Of a stretch of DNA of 5,841 nt, positions 1-5,841 are shown in pieces. The notes beneath the pieces were generated by a model, which worked only from the letters and a program-made list of their open reading frames with translations, was not told the DNA's origin and searched no databases. Source of the DNA: Acidobacteriota bacterium (GTDB taxonomy: Bacteria; Acidobacteriota; UBA890; WLXD01); the NCBI GenBank assembly GCA_022571615.1, contig JACZXM010000216.1, positions 1-5,841 on the forward strand, read 5' to 3'. Position numbers and translations under genes: made by a program. Within the stretch, counting starts at the first letter, position 1; each line of letters opens with the position of its first letter.

Positions 1-2561
1 CCCCCCCAGGAGTGGCCCTGGATGCCGATTCCCTCGGCGTCGATATATCCCTCGTCAAGCAGCATGTTGATTCCCGGCAGCACGCACTTGAGCGCGTCCT
101 TGCCCGGGTAGCCCGGGGTGACGTACTCGATGTCGGGCATCCAGAGCACGTAGCCGTTGGACACGTAGTAGGAGGGGTTGATCGAGGTGCCGGGCGAAGG
201 ACTGCGGAACCGGTGCAGCCCCTGGTGCAGCGTCTCGTAGATGTAGACCATGAGCGGGTATTGCTTGTCGGGATCGAAATCCTCGGGCTTGATCAGGATT
301 CCCTTGAGCGGCAAGCCGTCGGAGCTGCGGAAATCGCGCAGCTCGGCCCGACCCCACAGGTAGCGGTCGGTCTGGCTACCAAGTTCGGTGACCTTGCGCA
401 CGCCGGTAAGCGCGCTCTCCAGATCGCCGTCATCGGCGAGACTGGCGCCCAGACGCAACTGCCCGACCCACAGATCGGGAAACTCCGAGAAGGTTTGGCG
501 CGTGAACACCATGGTGTCGGCCCCGTCGGCCAGGTCGACGAAGCTCAGGCTCGCCTCTGCCGCCAGCAGGACGGCGGGGGTCGCATCGCCCTCGACACGA
601 TCGGCCCAGAAGCTCGTTGCCATGGTCTCCTGATCGGTGGCGCGCAGCAGGACGGGCGTATCGACCGGGACCGCGTCCTGGTCAGGATCGGTCTTGACGG
701 TGCGGAACGACAGGCCGTGCTCGCGGCCGAATCCCTCGGTGATCGTCCGGGCTTCGCCACCTCCTGTCGGGAAAGCCCAGATATCGAACTCGTCGTAGAT
801 CAGGACCGCCTGCTCGTCGGCCGTGAACCCCGCGCTCCCGTAGGGCGCGGCCAGATTCGGCGTATCCCAGTCGCGGCGCTCGAACGACACGTCGAGCTGT
901 GCGGTGAGGTCGCGTGTTGTGCCCGCGGCGACGTCGTACAGGAACCAGCGCTGGCCTCCCGACCAACCACCCCTGCCCTCGGAGTCGTAACCGATCCAAT
1001 CCCCGGCGCCGCCGTACCAGCTCACATACCGTCCATCGGGCGAGAGCGTCGCGTCCCACGACACGCGCTCGGCCACCAGCCTTCGCTCCCCGGTGCGCGG
1101 ATCGACGAGGATCACGTCCTCGTAAGACCCCTCGTACGAGGCTCGCTTGGCCCAGGCCCGGTCGGTGGTGCCCATCGCTATCGCGCCGTTGTCCGACAGC
1201 TCTACGTCCGGCAGATCCTCGTCGGCGAGCTGGACGAATCGACCCTCGGCGATGTGATAGACCGATTCGAATGCCTCGTCGTTCACCTCGTCGGCGATCT
1301 CGAGCTGACGCGGCTGCGGGTACGGGTCGTTCCAGTGCCAGAGGTCGAACTTGGCCTTCTCCTCCTCGGACTCCTCTTCGGTGCTCCCGTCGCCGGTTGC
1401 TTCGGCATCCGTCTCCGGCTCGGGCTCCGGGCGCTCCTTGATCCCGAACATCACCATGGTGCCGTCGTCGGTGAAGCGGATGGCTTCCTTGTCGCTGACG
1501 GCGAATCCGTCCGGAAAGCCCGAGGTAGTCGTATGCGACACCCACACGCTCGCCGCGCTCTCTCCGATCTCCATGCCGTACAGCTCGAACACCGGCTCAT
1601 CGGCCTCGTAGTCGTTGCGATCGGTCATGAAGGCGATGCGCGTCTGCTCCTCGTTGATCGTCAAGCGCTTGTAGTTACCCTTGCCCATCAGCAGCGCGTG
1701 ATCGGAGCCATCGGCCAGGTCTCGAGCGTAGACCCCGTCGGTGTCGGGTTCTTCCTTGCTCGAAACGGTGTAAAAGAGCCGCGAGCCATCGTCGGCAAAT
1801 TGCATCTGCATCACCGAGGCAATGCTCGTCTCCTCGCCGCTGGACAACGACCGCACGGCCAATTCGGTGCCGTAGTCCTTTTCCTTGTCCTTCTCCTTGT
1901 CGTCGTTTTCCTCCTCGCTCGGCTCCTCCTGCGCAGGTTCCGGCTTGCTCTCGGTTGCCTCTGGAGCTCCGCCCTCTCCCTCGGCGCTCGGCTCTTTATC
2001 GCCCTCCTTCGCCTTGTCGTCCTCGAGCGGCTTGTCCTTCAGATAGGCAAGCCAGCCTCCGGCCTCTTCAGGAAGCGCAAAGCTCTTTACTCGATCGACC
2101 GTGACCGCCTCGCCGGTTGCCAGATTCAGGATCCCGAGGGTCTTCTTCGGCATCTGGTCGGGTTTCTTCTCGTCCTTGCGCGCCGCCTTCAGGGCCTCGA
2201 TGCCGGGCTTGACCAGGTACACCACGAAGCGCGAGTCGGCCGTGAACTCGGCCTCGGCACGACGGACGAACGTGGTCCCGGAGGTCATCCATCCGAGTCC
2301 TTGCCGATAATCGCTGCCGGTCTCGAGGTTGCGTACCACCAGCTCAGCGTCGCCCTCACCGGGCACCTCGGCGTACAGGAGCCAGCGGCCATCATCGGAC
2401 AGCGTGGCACCGCGGAGCGAGCGCCAGGAGTCGTAGACGTCGTGGGTGAGCCGCACCTTGGAGTCCTGTGACCGTGCGGCAGATGTCGTACCGACAGAGG
2501 GTCCCAGGAGCAACAAAACGAACAGAACGGCAACCGGGAGCTTGATACTGGAATGACTCAC
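1..2561 (-). CDS. Secreted S9 (prolyl oligopeptidase) family serine peptidase, C-terminus cut by window edge
   Basis: Seen: 853 codons without a stop, running off the window at base 1. The start is GTG at 2561: GAGG lies 6 bases upstream, and the encoded N-terminus is a textbook signal peptide (MSHSSIK, hydrophobic core at residues 8-20, small-residue c-region TTSAA at 25-29). Residues ~36-720 alternate short beta-strand motifs (DDGRWLLYAE, LSPDGRYVSWYGG, FDLWHWNDPYPQP), as in the PD40-type propeller of S9 enzymes. From ~738 the alpha/beta-hydrolase domain begins (LRDFRSSDGLPLKGILIKPE, NGYVLWMPDIEY) and reaches GIGIQGHSWGG, with nucleophile Ser851 in the family motif G-x-S-x-G-G. Known of the family: hydrolysis of peptides or N-terminal dipeptides outside the cytoplasm, with Asp and His triad residues further downstream, here beyond the edge. 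Charged hairpin insertions lie near residues 118-138, 176-229 and 375-404. The family call is secure. The substrate (dipeptidyl, prolyl or acylaminoacyl) cannot be told. Confidence 0.95.
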   Translation of the reverse strand, partial: MSHSSIKLPVAVLFVLLLLGPSVGTTSAARSQDSKVRLTHDVYDSWRSLRGATLSDDGRWLLYAEVPGEGDAELVVRNLETGSDYRQGLGWMTSGTTFVRRAEAEFTADSRFVVYLVKPGIEALKAARKDEKKPDQMPKKTLGILNLATGEAVTVDRVKSFALPEEAGGWLAYLKDKPLEDDKAKEGDKEPSAEGEGGAPEATESKPEPAQEEPSEEENDDKEKDKEKDYGTELAVRSLSSGEETSIASVMQMQFADDGSRLFYTVSSKEEPDTDGVYARDLADGSDHALLMGKGNYKRLTINEEQTRIAFMTDRNDYEADEPVFELYGMEIGESAASVWVSHTTTSGFPDGFAVSDKEAIRFTDDGTMVMFGIKERPEPEPETDAEATGDGSTEEESEEEKAKFDLWHWNDPYPQPRQLEIADEVNDEAFESVYHIAEGRFVQLADEDLPDVELSDNGAIAMGTTDRAWAKRASYEGSYEDVILVDPRTGERRLVAERVSWDATLSPDGRYVSWYGGAGDWIGYDSEGRGGWSGGQRWFLYDVAAGTTRDLTAQLDVSFERRDWDTPNLAAPYGSAGFTADEQAVLIYDEFDIWAFPTGGGEARTITEGFGREHGLSFRTVKTDPDQDAVPVDTPVLLRATDQETMATSFWADRVEGDATPAVLLAAEASLSFVDLADGADTMVFTRQTFSEFPDLWVGQLRLGASLADDGDLESALTGVRKVTELGSQTDRYLWGRAELRDFRSSDGLPLKGILIKPEDFDPDKQYPLMVYIYETLHQGLHRFRSPSPGTSINPSYYVSNGYVLWMPDIEYVTPGYPGKDALKCVLPGINMLLDEGYIDAEGIGIQGHSWG
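1350..1439 (-). other. Second acidic low-complexity insertion in the peptidase propeller
   Basis: Residues 375-404 of the S9 peptidase are rich in E and P first (PEPEPET) and then in E (EEESEEEK). They lie between the strand MVMFGI and the conserved-looking FDLWHWND segment. The position matches the first insertion: the loop between two strands of a propeller blade. Confidence 0.75.
1875..2036 (-). other. Acidic/lysine-rich low-complexity insertion in the peptidase propeller
   Basis: Residues 176-229 of the S9 peptidase are almost entirely E, D, K, P, S, G and A, ending in alternating charges (KEKDKEKD at 222-229). The insert sits between two strand-like segments, WLAYL (170-174) and LAVRSL (234-239), so it probably forms an extended, disordered hairpin loop on the propeller surface. 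The frame stays open on both sides, so it is part of the protein and not a frameshift. Confidence 0.8.
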
Positions 2562-2740
2562 GTTACGCCTCGAAAGCTGCAATGGCCGCCGCGCCTGCAC
2601 ACAGACCTGCGGCGATGGTTGAAACCTGCGAGCGGAGAGTACCAGTTGTGGCGATCCTCGACCCGGCTTCCCAGCGCGGGTGGAGCATCGGATCCCGCGA
2701 CTCCATCTGGCGCAGGAGGATCGCGCTCAACCTCCGGCGA
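2562..2740. other. Intergenic gap between permease stop and peptidase start
   Basis: 179 bases between two co-directional genes. I see no strong hairpin followed by T residues on the minus strand, so no intrinsic terminator. No convincing -35/-10 pair is seen either. A GGAGG lies at 2731-2735, just after the permease stop, but no ATG follows at a usable distance. A 47-codon open frame (ATG at 2706, stop TAA at 2565-2563) fills most of the gap and stops one base before the peptidase GTG. Its end is hydrophobic (STIAAGLCAGAAAIAAF), but it has no ribosome site and no recognised homology, so it is not called as a gene. Confidence 0.5.
2568..2571 (-). promoter_or_regulatory. Shine-Dalgarno GAGG deciding the GTG start of the S9 peptidase
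   Basis: GAGG followed by the six-base spacer CGTAAC precedes GTG at 2561. There is no ATG near the beginning of this frame, and the signal peptide starts exactly at the GTG, so this site settles the start. Confidence 0.65.
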
Positions 2741-5446
2741 CTACTCGGCGCGCAACGTCTGTAATGGATCCGTCCGCGCCGCCTTGACCGCCGGCACCAG
2801 GCAGGCGGCCAGCGCCGCCGCGCCAAGGAGCACGGTCACCGCAACGAACGTCGTCGGGTCGGTCGGCTCGATACCCCACACCAGGCTTTGCATGACCCGC
2901 GAGAGCGCCAACGCGCCGCCGAGGCCGAGGCCTAGGCCGATCACGGTTAGCACCAACCCGTGCCCGAGCACCAGCCGGATCACGTTGCCGCCCGCGGCTC
3001 CCAGCGCCAGCCGGATGCCCATCTCGCGCTGCCGCTGGCCGACCGAATACAGCATCGATCCGTAGATACCACCGCAGGCGAGAAGCAGCGCCACCACAGC
3101 AAAGACACCGAGCAGCATCGACAGGAAGCGCGGCGTCGCCAACGAGGTCGAGACCCGCTGGCGCATGGTGACGATCTCCTCTATTGGCTGATTCGGTTGC
3201 AGCGCCCACACCGCCTCGCGCATGCCGGCGACCACGGTCTCGAGCTCGGCCTGGGAGCGAACACCGACATGCAGGTCCCCCAGGAATCCCCCGAAACGGG
3301 CGAACGGCACGTAAACCGCGGTCTCGATGTCTTGGCTCAGGCCGTAGTGCTGCACGCCACCGACCACACCGACGACGGTCAACAACTCGTCTCCCAGCAC
3401 GATGATGCGGCCGACGACATCGTCGGTGCCGAACACCTCCTTGGCGGTGATCTCGTTGAGAATCGCCACCGACGGATCGGCGTTGCTGTCGGCCTCCGTC
3501 AGGTCGCGCCCGCGCAGCAGCGGCGCACCCAGCATCTCGAAGTAGCCGGGCGTCACCGGATGGGCGTATGTCACCAATTCCTGCTCGGGTACAGGCGCCG
3601 TTTCGTCGCGTATCGAAGTGCGCCAGCAGCAGCGGGTGTTGCCGTAGTGGACAAACGGCAGCGTCCAGCCGGCGGCCGCCGCCTGGGTGCCGGGCATGGA
3701 GTCGAGACGCTCCAGAAGATCGTGCACGAACACCACTCGCTCCTCCTCCGTGTACGCGGGCCCGAGCAGCAACGACAGGTCCACGAGTTGCTCGGTCTCG
3801 AACCCCGGGTCGACCTGAACCATCGCGATCAGGCTACGAACGAGCAGCCCCGCGCCCACCAGTAACACGAGCGCAAGCGCGATCTCGGCCACCACGAGGG
3901 CACCACGGGTACGCCGCCCACCTCGCCCGGTGGTCACGCTCGCGGCACCCTCCTTGAGCAACTCGTTGACGTCGGCGCGGGCCGCCTGCGCGGCCGGAAG
4001 GATACCGAACAGCACGCCGGTGCCGACCGAGATCACGAACGCGAAGCCGAGGATGCGGGGATCGACCGCGATGTCCTGCAACCGCGGGATGTTGCCGGGG
4101 TTGAGATTCGCGAACAGGTTCACACCGAGGTACGCCAGCGCGATCCCCGCGACGCCGCCGACAACCCCGACCGCGACGCTCTCGGTCAACACCTGGCCGA
4201 TGATGCGCCCGCGGCTGGCGCCGAGGGCGCCGCGCAGGGCGATCTCGCGACCGCGTTCCATGCCGCGCGCCAGAAAGAGGTTGGCAACGTTGGCGCAGGC
4301 GATCAGGAGCATGAATCCGACGGCGCCGAGCAACAGGTAGAGAGTCGCGCTCACCTCCCGAACGGTGGCCTGGCGTAGCGGCACCAGCGGCACGTCGCGC
4401 AGCTCACCGTCACGCAAGTAGCGGTTCGGAAATTCCTCGGCACGCTCCCGTGAAAAGGCATCAATCTGCTCCTGGGCCACCTGCACCGTGACGTCATCGC
4501 CCAGGCGGCCGGCGACCGACAGGACATGCAGGCCCATGCTGTCGAAAACTTCGGGATCGTTGAGATCGAGCGGCAGGTAGAGGTCGAGCCGATCGCCGAC
4601 CATGATTTCCGGCGGCTGAAACTCGGGGCCGACGATGCCGGCAACGAGCAACGGGCGGCCATCGATCGTCACCGTATCGCCGACGATTTCCGTGTCGCCT
4701 CCCCAACGACGTTGCCAGATCCCATAGCCGAGCACCGCGGCGGTAGGATCGCCGATGAACTCGTCGGCGACGAAGAAACGACCGAGATGTGGCCTCGCGC
4801 CGAACATCGCGAAGAACTCGGCGTTGATCCGGGCTCCGTCGATCTGCTCGGGACCGCCATCGCCTGTGATGTCGAACCGTTCGTCCCAGGTCACGGCCAA
4901 CCTGCTGAACGAGCGGAGACGAACCAACCACTCGTTGACGTCGGGAAAACTGTGCGCTCCCTCGGAGAAGTACACCAGGCGTTGCGGGTCCGGGTACGGG
5001 AGGCTGCGCAGCACCACCGTGTCGACGACGCTGAAAATCGTCGTGGTGGCGCCGATGCCCACGGCTAGAATGAGAATCGCCGAGATCGCGAACGCCGGCT
5101 TTTTCGCCAGCGTGCGGCCCGCGAACCGGAGGTCTCGCAGCAGCGTCGAGAACAACTCGCGGGTTTCCTTCCTGCGATGGGGAGGCCACCCGCCGGGGGC
5201 GACCGTCGTGCGACCTGAGCCGCGACGCTCTTGCCAGTGCTCACCGGCGGCGCAAAAAACGAGGTGGCCCGTCGACCAGGCCAGCAAGAGCCACCCGGCG
5301 ACGGGGCCACGATCGCGCGCCTCGCGATACATGTCGCAGAAAACGTGGACGGCATCGGCACCGTGCTGGTCGCGCATCGCGCGCGGCAACGCTCGTAGCA
5401 GCGCGCCGTATATTCGCACCGCCAGTGGCGTAGGGCGACCGGTCAT
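2741..5446 (-). CDS. ADOP-type duplicated MacB/FtsX-family ABC permease
   Basis: Complete 901-residue protein from ATG 5446, close to the usual ADOP length (about 800-900). The ATG overlaps the upstream stop as ATGA; a GTG at 5452 would add only MA. Order (numbered from that GTG): ADOP-type N-terminal prefix ~1-78 with a hydrophobic stretch 51-69; MacB-like first half with TM1 ~119-147, an extracytoplasmic domain ~155-360, and TM2-4 ~369-490; second half with TM5 ~515-540, another extracytoplasmic domain ~545-770, and TM6-8 ~775-890. The duplication is explicit: RGREIALRGALGAS (400-413) matches RQREMGIRLALGAA (807-820), and AARADVNELL (490-499) matches AARTDPLQTL (891-900). Known: FtsX/MacB permeases are mechanotransmission or efflux subunits working with an ATPase. 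ADOP genes usually lack one nearby, and none is seen here. The substrate is unknown. An adjacent Cys pair (608-609) lies in the second outer domain. Confidence 0.93.
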   Translation of the reverse strand: MTGRPTPLAVRIYGALLRALPRAMRDQHGADAVHVFCDMYREARDRGPVAGWLLLAWSTGHLVFCAAGEHWQERRGSGRTTVAPGGWPPHRRKETRELFSTLLRDLRFAGRTLAKKPAFAISAILILAVGIGATTTIFSVVDTVVLRSLPYPDPQRLVYFSEGAHSFPDVNEWLVRLRSFSRLAVTWDERFDITGDGGPEQIDGARINAEFFAMFGARPHLGRFFVADEFIGDPTAAVLGYGIWQRRWGGDTEIVGDTVTIDGRPLLVAGIVGPEFQPPEIMVGDRLDLYLPLDLNDPEVFDSMGLHVLSVAGRLGDDVTVQVAQEQIDAFSRERAEEFPNRYLRDGELRDVPLVPLRQATVREVSATLYLLLGAVGFMLLIACANVANLFLARGMERGREIALRGALGASRGRIIGQVLTESVAVGVVGGVAGIALAYLGVNLFANLNPGNIPRLQDIAVDPRILGFAFVISVGTGVLFGILPAAQAARADVNELLKEGAASVTTGRGGRRTRGALVVAEIALALVLLVGAGLLVRSLIAMVQVDPGFETEQLVDLSLLLGPAYTEEERVVFVHDLLERLDSMPGTQAAAAGWTLPFVHYGNTRCCWRTSIRDETAPVPEQELVTYAHPVTPGYFEMLGAPLLRGRDLTEADSNADPSVAILNEITAKEVFGTDDVVGRIIVLGDELLTVVGVVGGVQHYGLSQDIETAVYVPFARFGGFLGDLHVGVRSQAELETVVAGMREAVWALQPNQPIEEIVTMRQRVSTSLATPRFLSMLLGVFAVVALLLACGGIYGSMLYSVGQRQREMGIRLALGAAGGNVIRLVLGHGLVLTVIGLGLGLGGALALSRVMQSLVWGIEPTDPTTFVAVTVLLGAAALAACLVPAVKAARTDPLQTLRAE
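5443..5446 (-). promoter_or_regulatory. ATGA stop/start overlap, likely translational coupling
   Basis: The TGA of the upstream 102-codon ORF (5445-5443) shares bases with the permease ATG (5446-5444). No purine-rich ribosome site stands in front of either the ATG or the alternative GTG at 5452. The permease is therefore probably translated by ribosomes finishing the upstream frame. This supports the upstream frame being read at least through its end, even though its beginning looks foreign. Confidence 0.6.
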
Positions 5447-5751
5447 CGCCACGACCGGGAACCGGGGATGAGATTCTCGGCGCGCGCGGCGTCCGCGAGC
5501 GCGGCAAGCCGCTGGGCTTCCAGCGCGACTACCTCGCGACCAAACTCGGTGATGGCGTAGCGGAAGTGCACCTTGTTGGTGGCGTCGTCGAGCTGGTCTT
5601 CGCGGTCGAGGGAGACGCCCAGGTTGATGCCCAGGGAGATGCCCATGGCAGCAATACCCAGCTCCACGGACTTGATGGTCGTGCCGGTCTGGAGCCTGTG
5701 GGCCGCTTCATAAGTTATGAAGGCCCCGGCTGCCAGGAAGGTTCTTCCCAT
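5443..5751 (-). CDS. Chimeric ORF: CDF-transporter-like segment joined to PadR-family regulator C-terminus
   Basis: 102 codons from ATG 5751; no clear ribosome site precedes that ATG, and the same frame is open back to 5784. Residues 48-102 (from about LDREDQLDD, through FRYAITEFGREVV, to EAQRLAALADAARAENL) resemble the C-terminal end of PadR-family regulators: the last strand of the winged helix followed by a long helix. The recognition-helix half, normally ~50-60 residues before this, is missing. Residues 1-47 instead carry a hydrophobic pattern (AAGAFITYEAAHRL, ELGIAAMGISLGINLGVS) that I match to a CDF metal-transporter membrane region. Codons in the first part (AGA, AGG, ATA, ACT, TAT) differ from the CGC/GCG/CTC style of the second. 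ADOP permeases typically follow a complete PadR gene, so this is probably a broken regulator kept in frame. It could also be an assembly join. Both family matches are from memory of patterns; the PadR tail is the surer. Confidence 0.6.
   Translation of the reverse strand: MGRTFLAAGAFITYEAAHRLQTGTTIKSVELGIAAMGISLGINLGVSLDREDQLDDATNKVHFRYAITEFGREVVALEAQRLAALADAARAENLIPGSRSWR
5610..5647. repeat. Short imperfect direct repeat at the chimera junction
   Basis: GGGAGACGCCCAGG (5610-5623) and GGGAGATGCCCATG (5634-5647) match at 12 of 14 bases, 24 bases apart. They code for the repeated-looking peptide MGISLGIN-LGVSL. The right end of the CDF-like part and the first base of the PadR-like part fall exactly here. 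Confidence 0.6.
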
Positions 5752-5784
5752 GCGGTATGAATGGGAGACATCCGGCCTTGGTTT
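5611..5784 (-). pseudogene. Decayed internal fragment of a cation diffusion facilitator (CDF) transporter
   Basis: Reading the chimeric frame upstream of ATG 5751 gives KPRPDVSHSYR before the Met. This resembles the CDF loop of the form D-x-x-H-P-Y-G-H-G-K that precedes a transmembrane helix. After MGRTFL the helix-like AAGAFITYEAAHRL and then ELGIAAMGISLGINLGVS follow in CDF order, but about a dozen residues usually found between loop and helix seem absent. The invariant-looking G-H-G is replaced by R-M-G. A TAA at 5787-5785 closes the frame upstream, and nothing after residue 47 continues the transporter. The region is therefore at most a remnant of one loop and two helices and cannot be a working transporter. 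The base composition is more AT-rich than the genes downstream. Confidence 0.5.
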
Positions 5785-5797
5785 TTAACCATTCCAT

Positions 5798-5817
5798 GCA
5801 ATTATTGCCGCAATAAT
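5798..5817. repeat. Overlapping palindromes with GCAAT/ATTGC half-sites, operator-like
   Basis: Three half-sites alternate in orientation: GCAAT (5798-5802), ATTGC (5804-5808) and GCAAT (5810-5814), separated by single bases. This makes an 11-base palindrome (5798-5808) overlapping a 17-base perfect palindrome, ATTATTGC-C-GCAATAAT (5801-5817). It lies ~50-70 bases upstream of the ATG at 5751. The single-base centre and absence of a T-run argue against a terminator. A protein-binding site is the likelier reading, but I cannot name the regulator. Confidence 0.5.
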
Positions 5818-5841
5818 CGTTCTCTACCTTGAGGGGGGACA

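Noticed and set aside
682..1545. A 287-codon minus-strand frame inside the peptidase gene
   Set aside because: It is Arg/Gly-rich, out of frame with the peptidase, and a typical off-frame shadow in GC-rich DNA. The peptidase frame is unbroken across the whole stretch.
12..2471. A very long plus-strand open frame (819 codons) opposite the S9 peptidase
   Set aside because: It is in exact codon register with the peptidase, so its stops could arise only opposite TTA, CTA or TCA codons, which a GC-rich gene rarely uses. It ends exactly where the peptidase has a TCA codon (residue 31). Its translation shows no domain, whereas the minus strand has a signal peptide, propeller and GHSWGG.
2690..2735. 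A GGAGG-led gene start just after the permease stop
   Set aside because: The nearest ATG (2706) is about 24 bases beyond the purine motif, and a TTG would follow it almost directly. Neither spacing is usable.
2960..3865. A 301-codon plus-strand frame opposite the permease
   Set aside because: It has the same codon-register mirror relation to the permease gene, with His/Arg/Gly/Gln-rich composition and no recognisable fold or ribosome site.
4526..5068. A 180-codon plus-strand frame opposite the first half of the permease
   Set aside because: It is again in mirror register with the permease codons. The opposing minus-strand frame has conserved MacB/FtsX motifs and membrane helices.
5801..5817. 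The 17-base palindrome as an intrinsic terminator
   Set aside because: The stem would be AT-rich with a 1-3 base loop and no T-run follows on either strand. It also lies upstream of, not after, the minus-strand genes.
5761..5841. A functional start of the CDF transporter to the right of the chimera
   Set aside because: The frame is closed by TAA at 5787-5785 and again by TAG near 5826-5824. The other two minus frames also hit stops or give no CDF-like helix, so no intact transporter can extend from here.

Overview
The window is GC-rich bacterial DNA in which every supported gene lies on the minus strand, reading from the right edge to the left edge. The gene content is an exported S9 prolyl-oligopeptidase-type peptidase and an ADOP-type duplicated permease preceded by a PadR-type regulator tail. 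That combination is typical of Acidobacteriota, Gemmatimonadota and related soil or sediment lineages. The phylum is an inference from family knowledge, not from a marker gene. The fragment may be a whole short contig: it breaks inside the peptidase gene at base 1 and inside a decayed stretch at base 5841, and both ends have runs of six or seven C or G.

Layout in the direction of transcription (right to left). (1) 5841-5752: a more AT-rich stretch with overlapping palindromes (5798-5817) and the start of a cation diffusion facilitator (CDF)-like remnant. (2) 5751-5443: a 102-codon ORF that appears chimeric. Its first ~47 residues look like a membrane segment of a CDF metal transporter. Its last ~55 look like the C-terminal end of a PadR-family regulator, the regulator normally found just upstream of ADOP permeases. 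The regulator's DNA-binding half is absent. (3) 5446-2741: a full-length, intact ADOP permease of the MacB/FtsX superfamily, overlapping the previous ORF by ATGA. (4) 2740-2562: a 179-base gap with no convincing promoter or terminator. (5) 2561-1: a secreted S9 peptidase with a signal peptide and a beta-propeller carrying acidic/lysine-rich hairpin insertions. Its catalytic domain is cut off two codons after the nucleophile serine, Ser851.

Working together: in related genomes the PadR protein is presumed to control the ADOP permease, which acts without a linked ATPase gene, and none is seen here. The peptidase is probably an independent nutritional or export-associated enzyme, though it is co-directional and could be read through. 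No complete new system is visible. The most unusual feature is the CDF/PadR chimera and the operator-like palindromes above it, which are either a real rearrangement or an assembly join.
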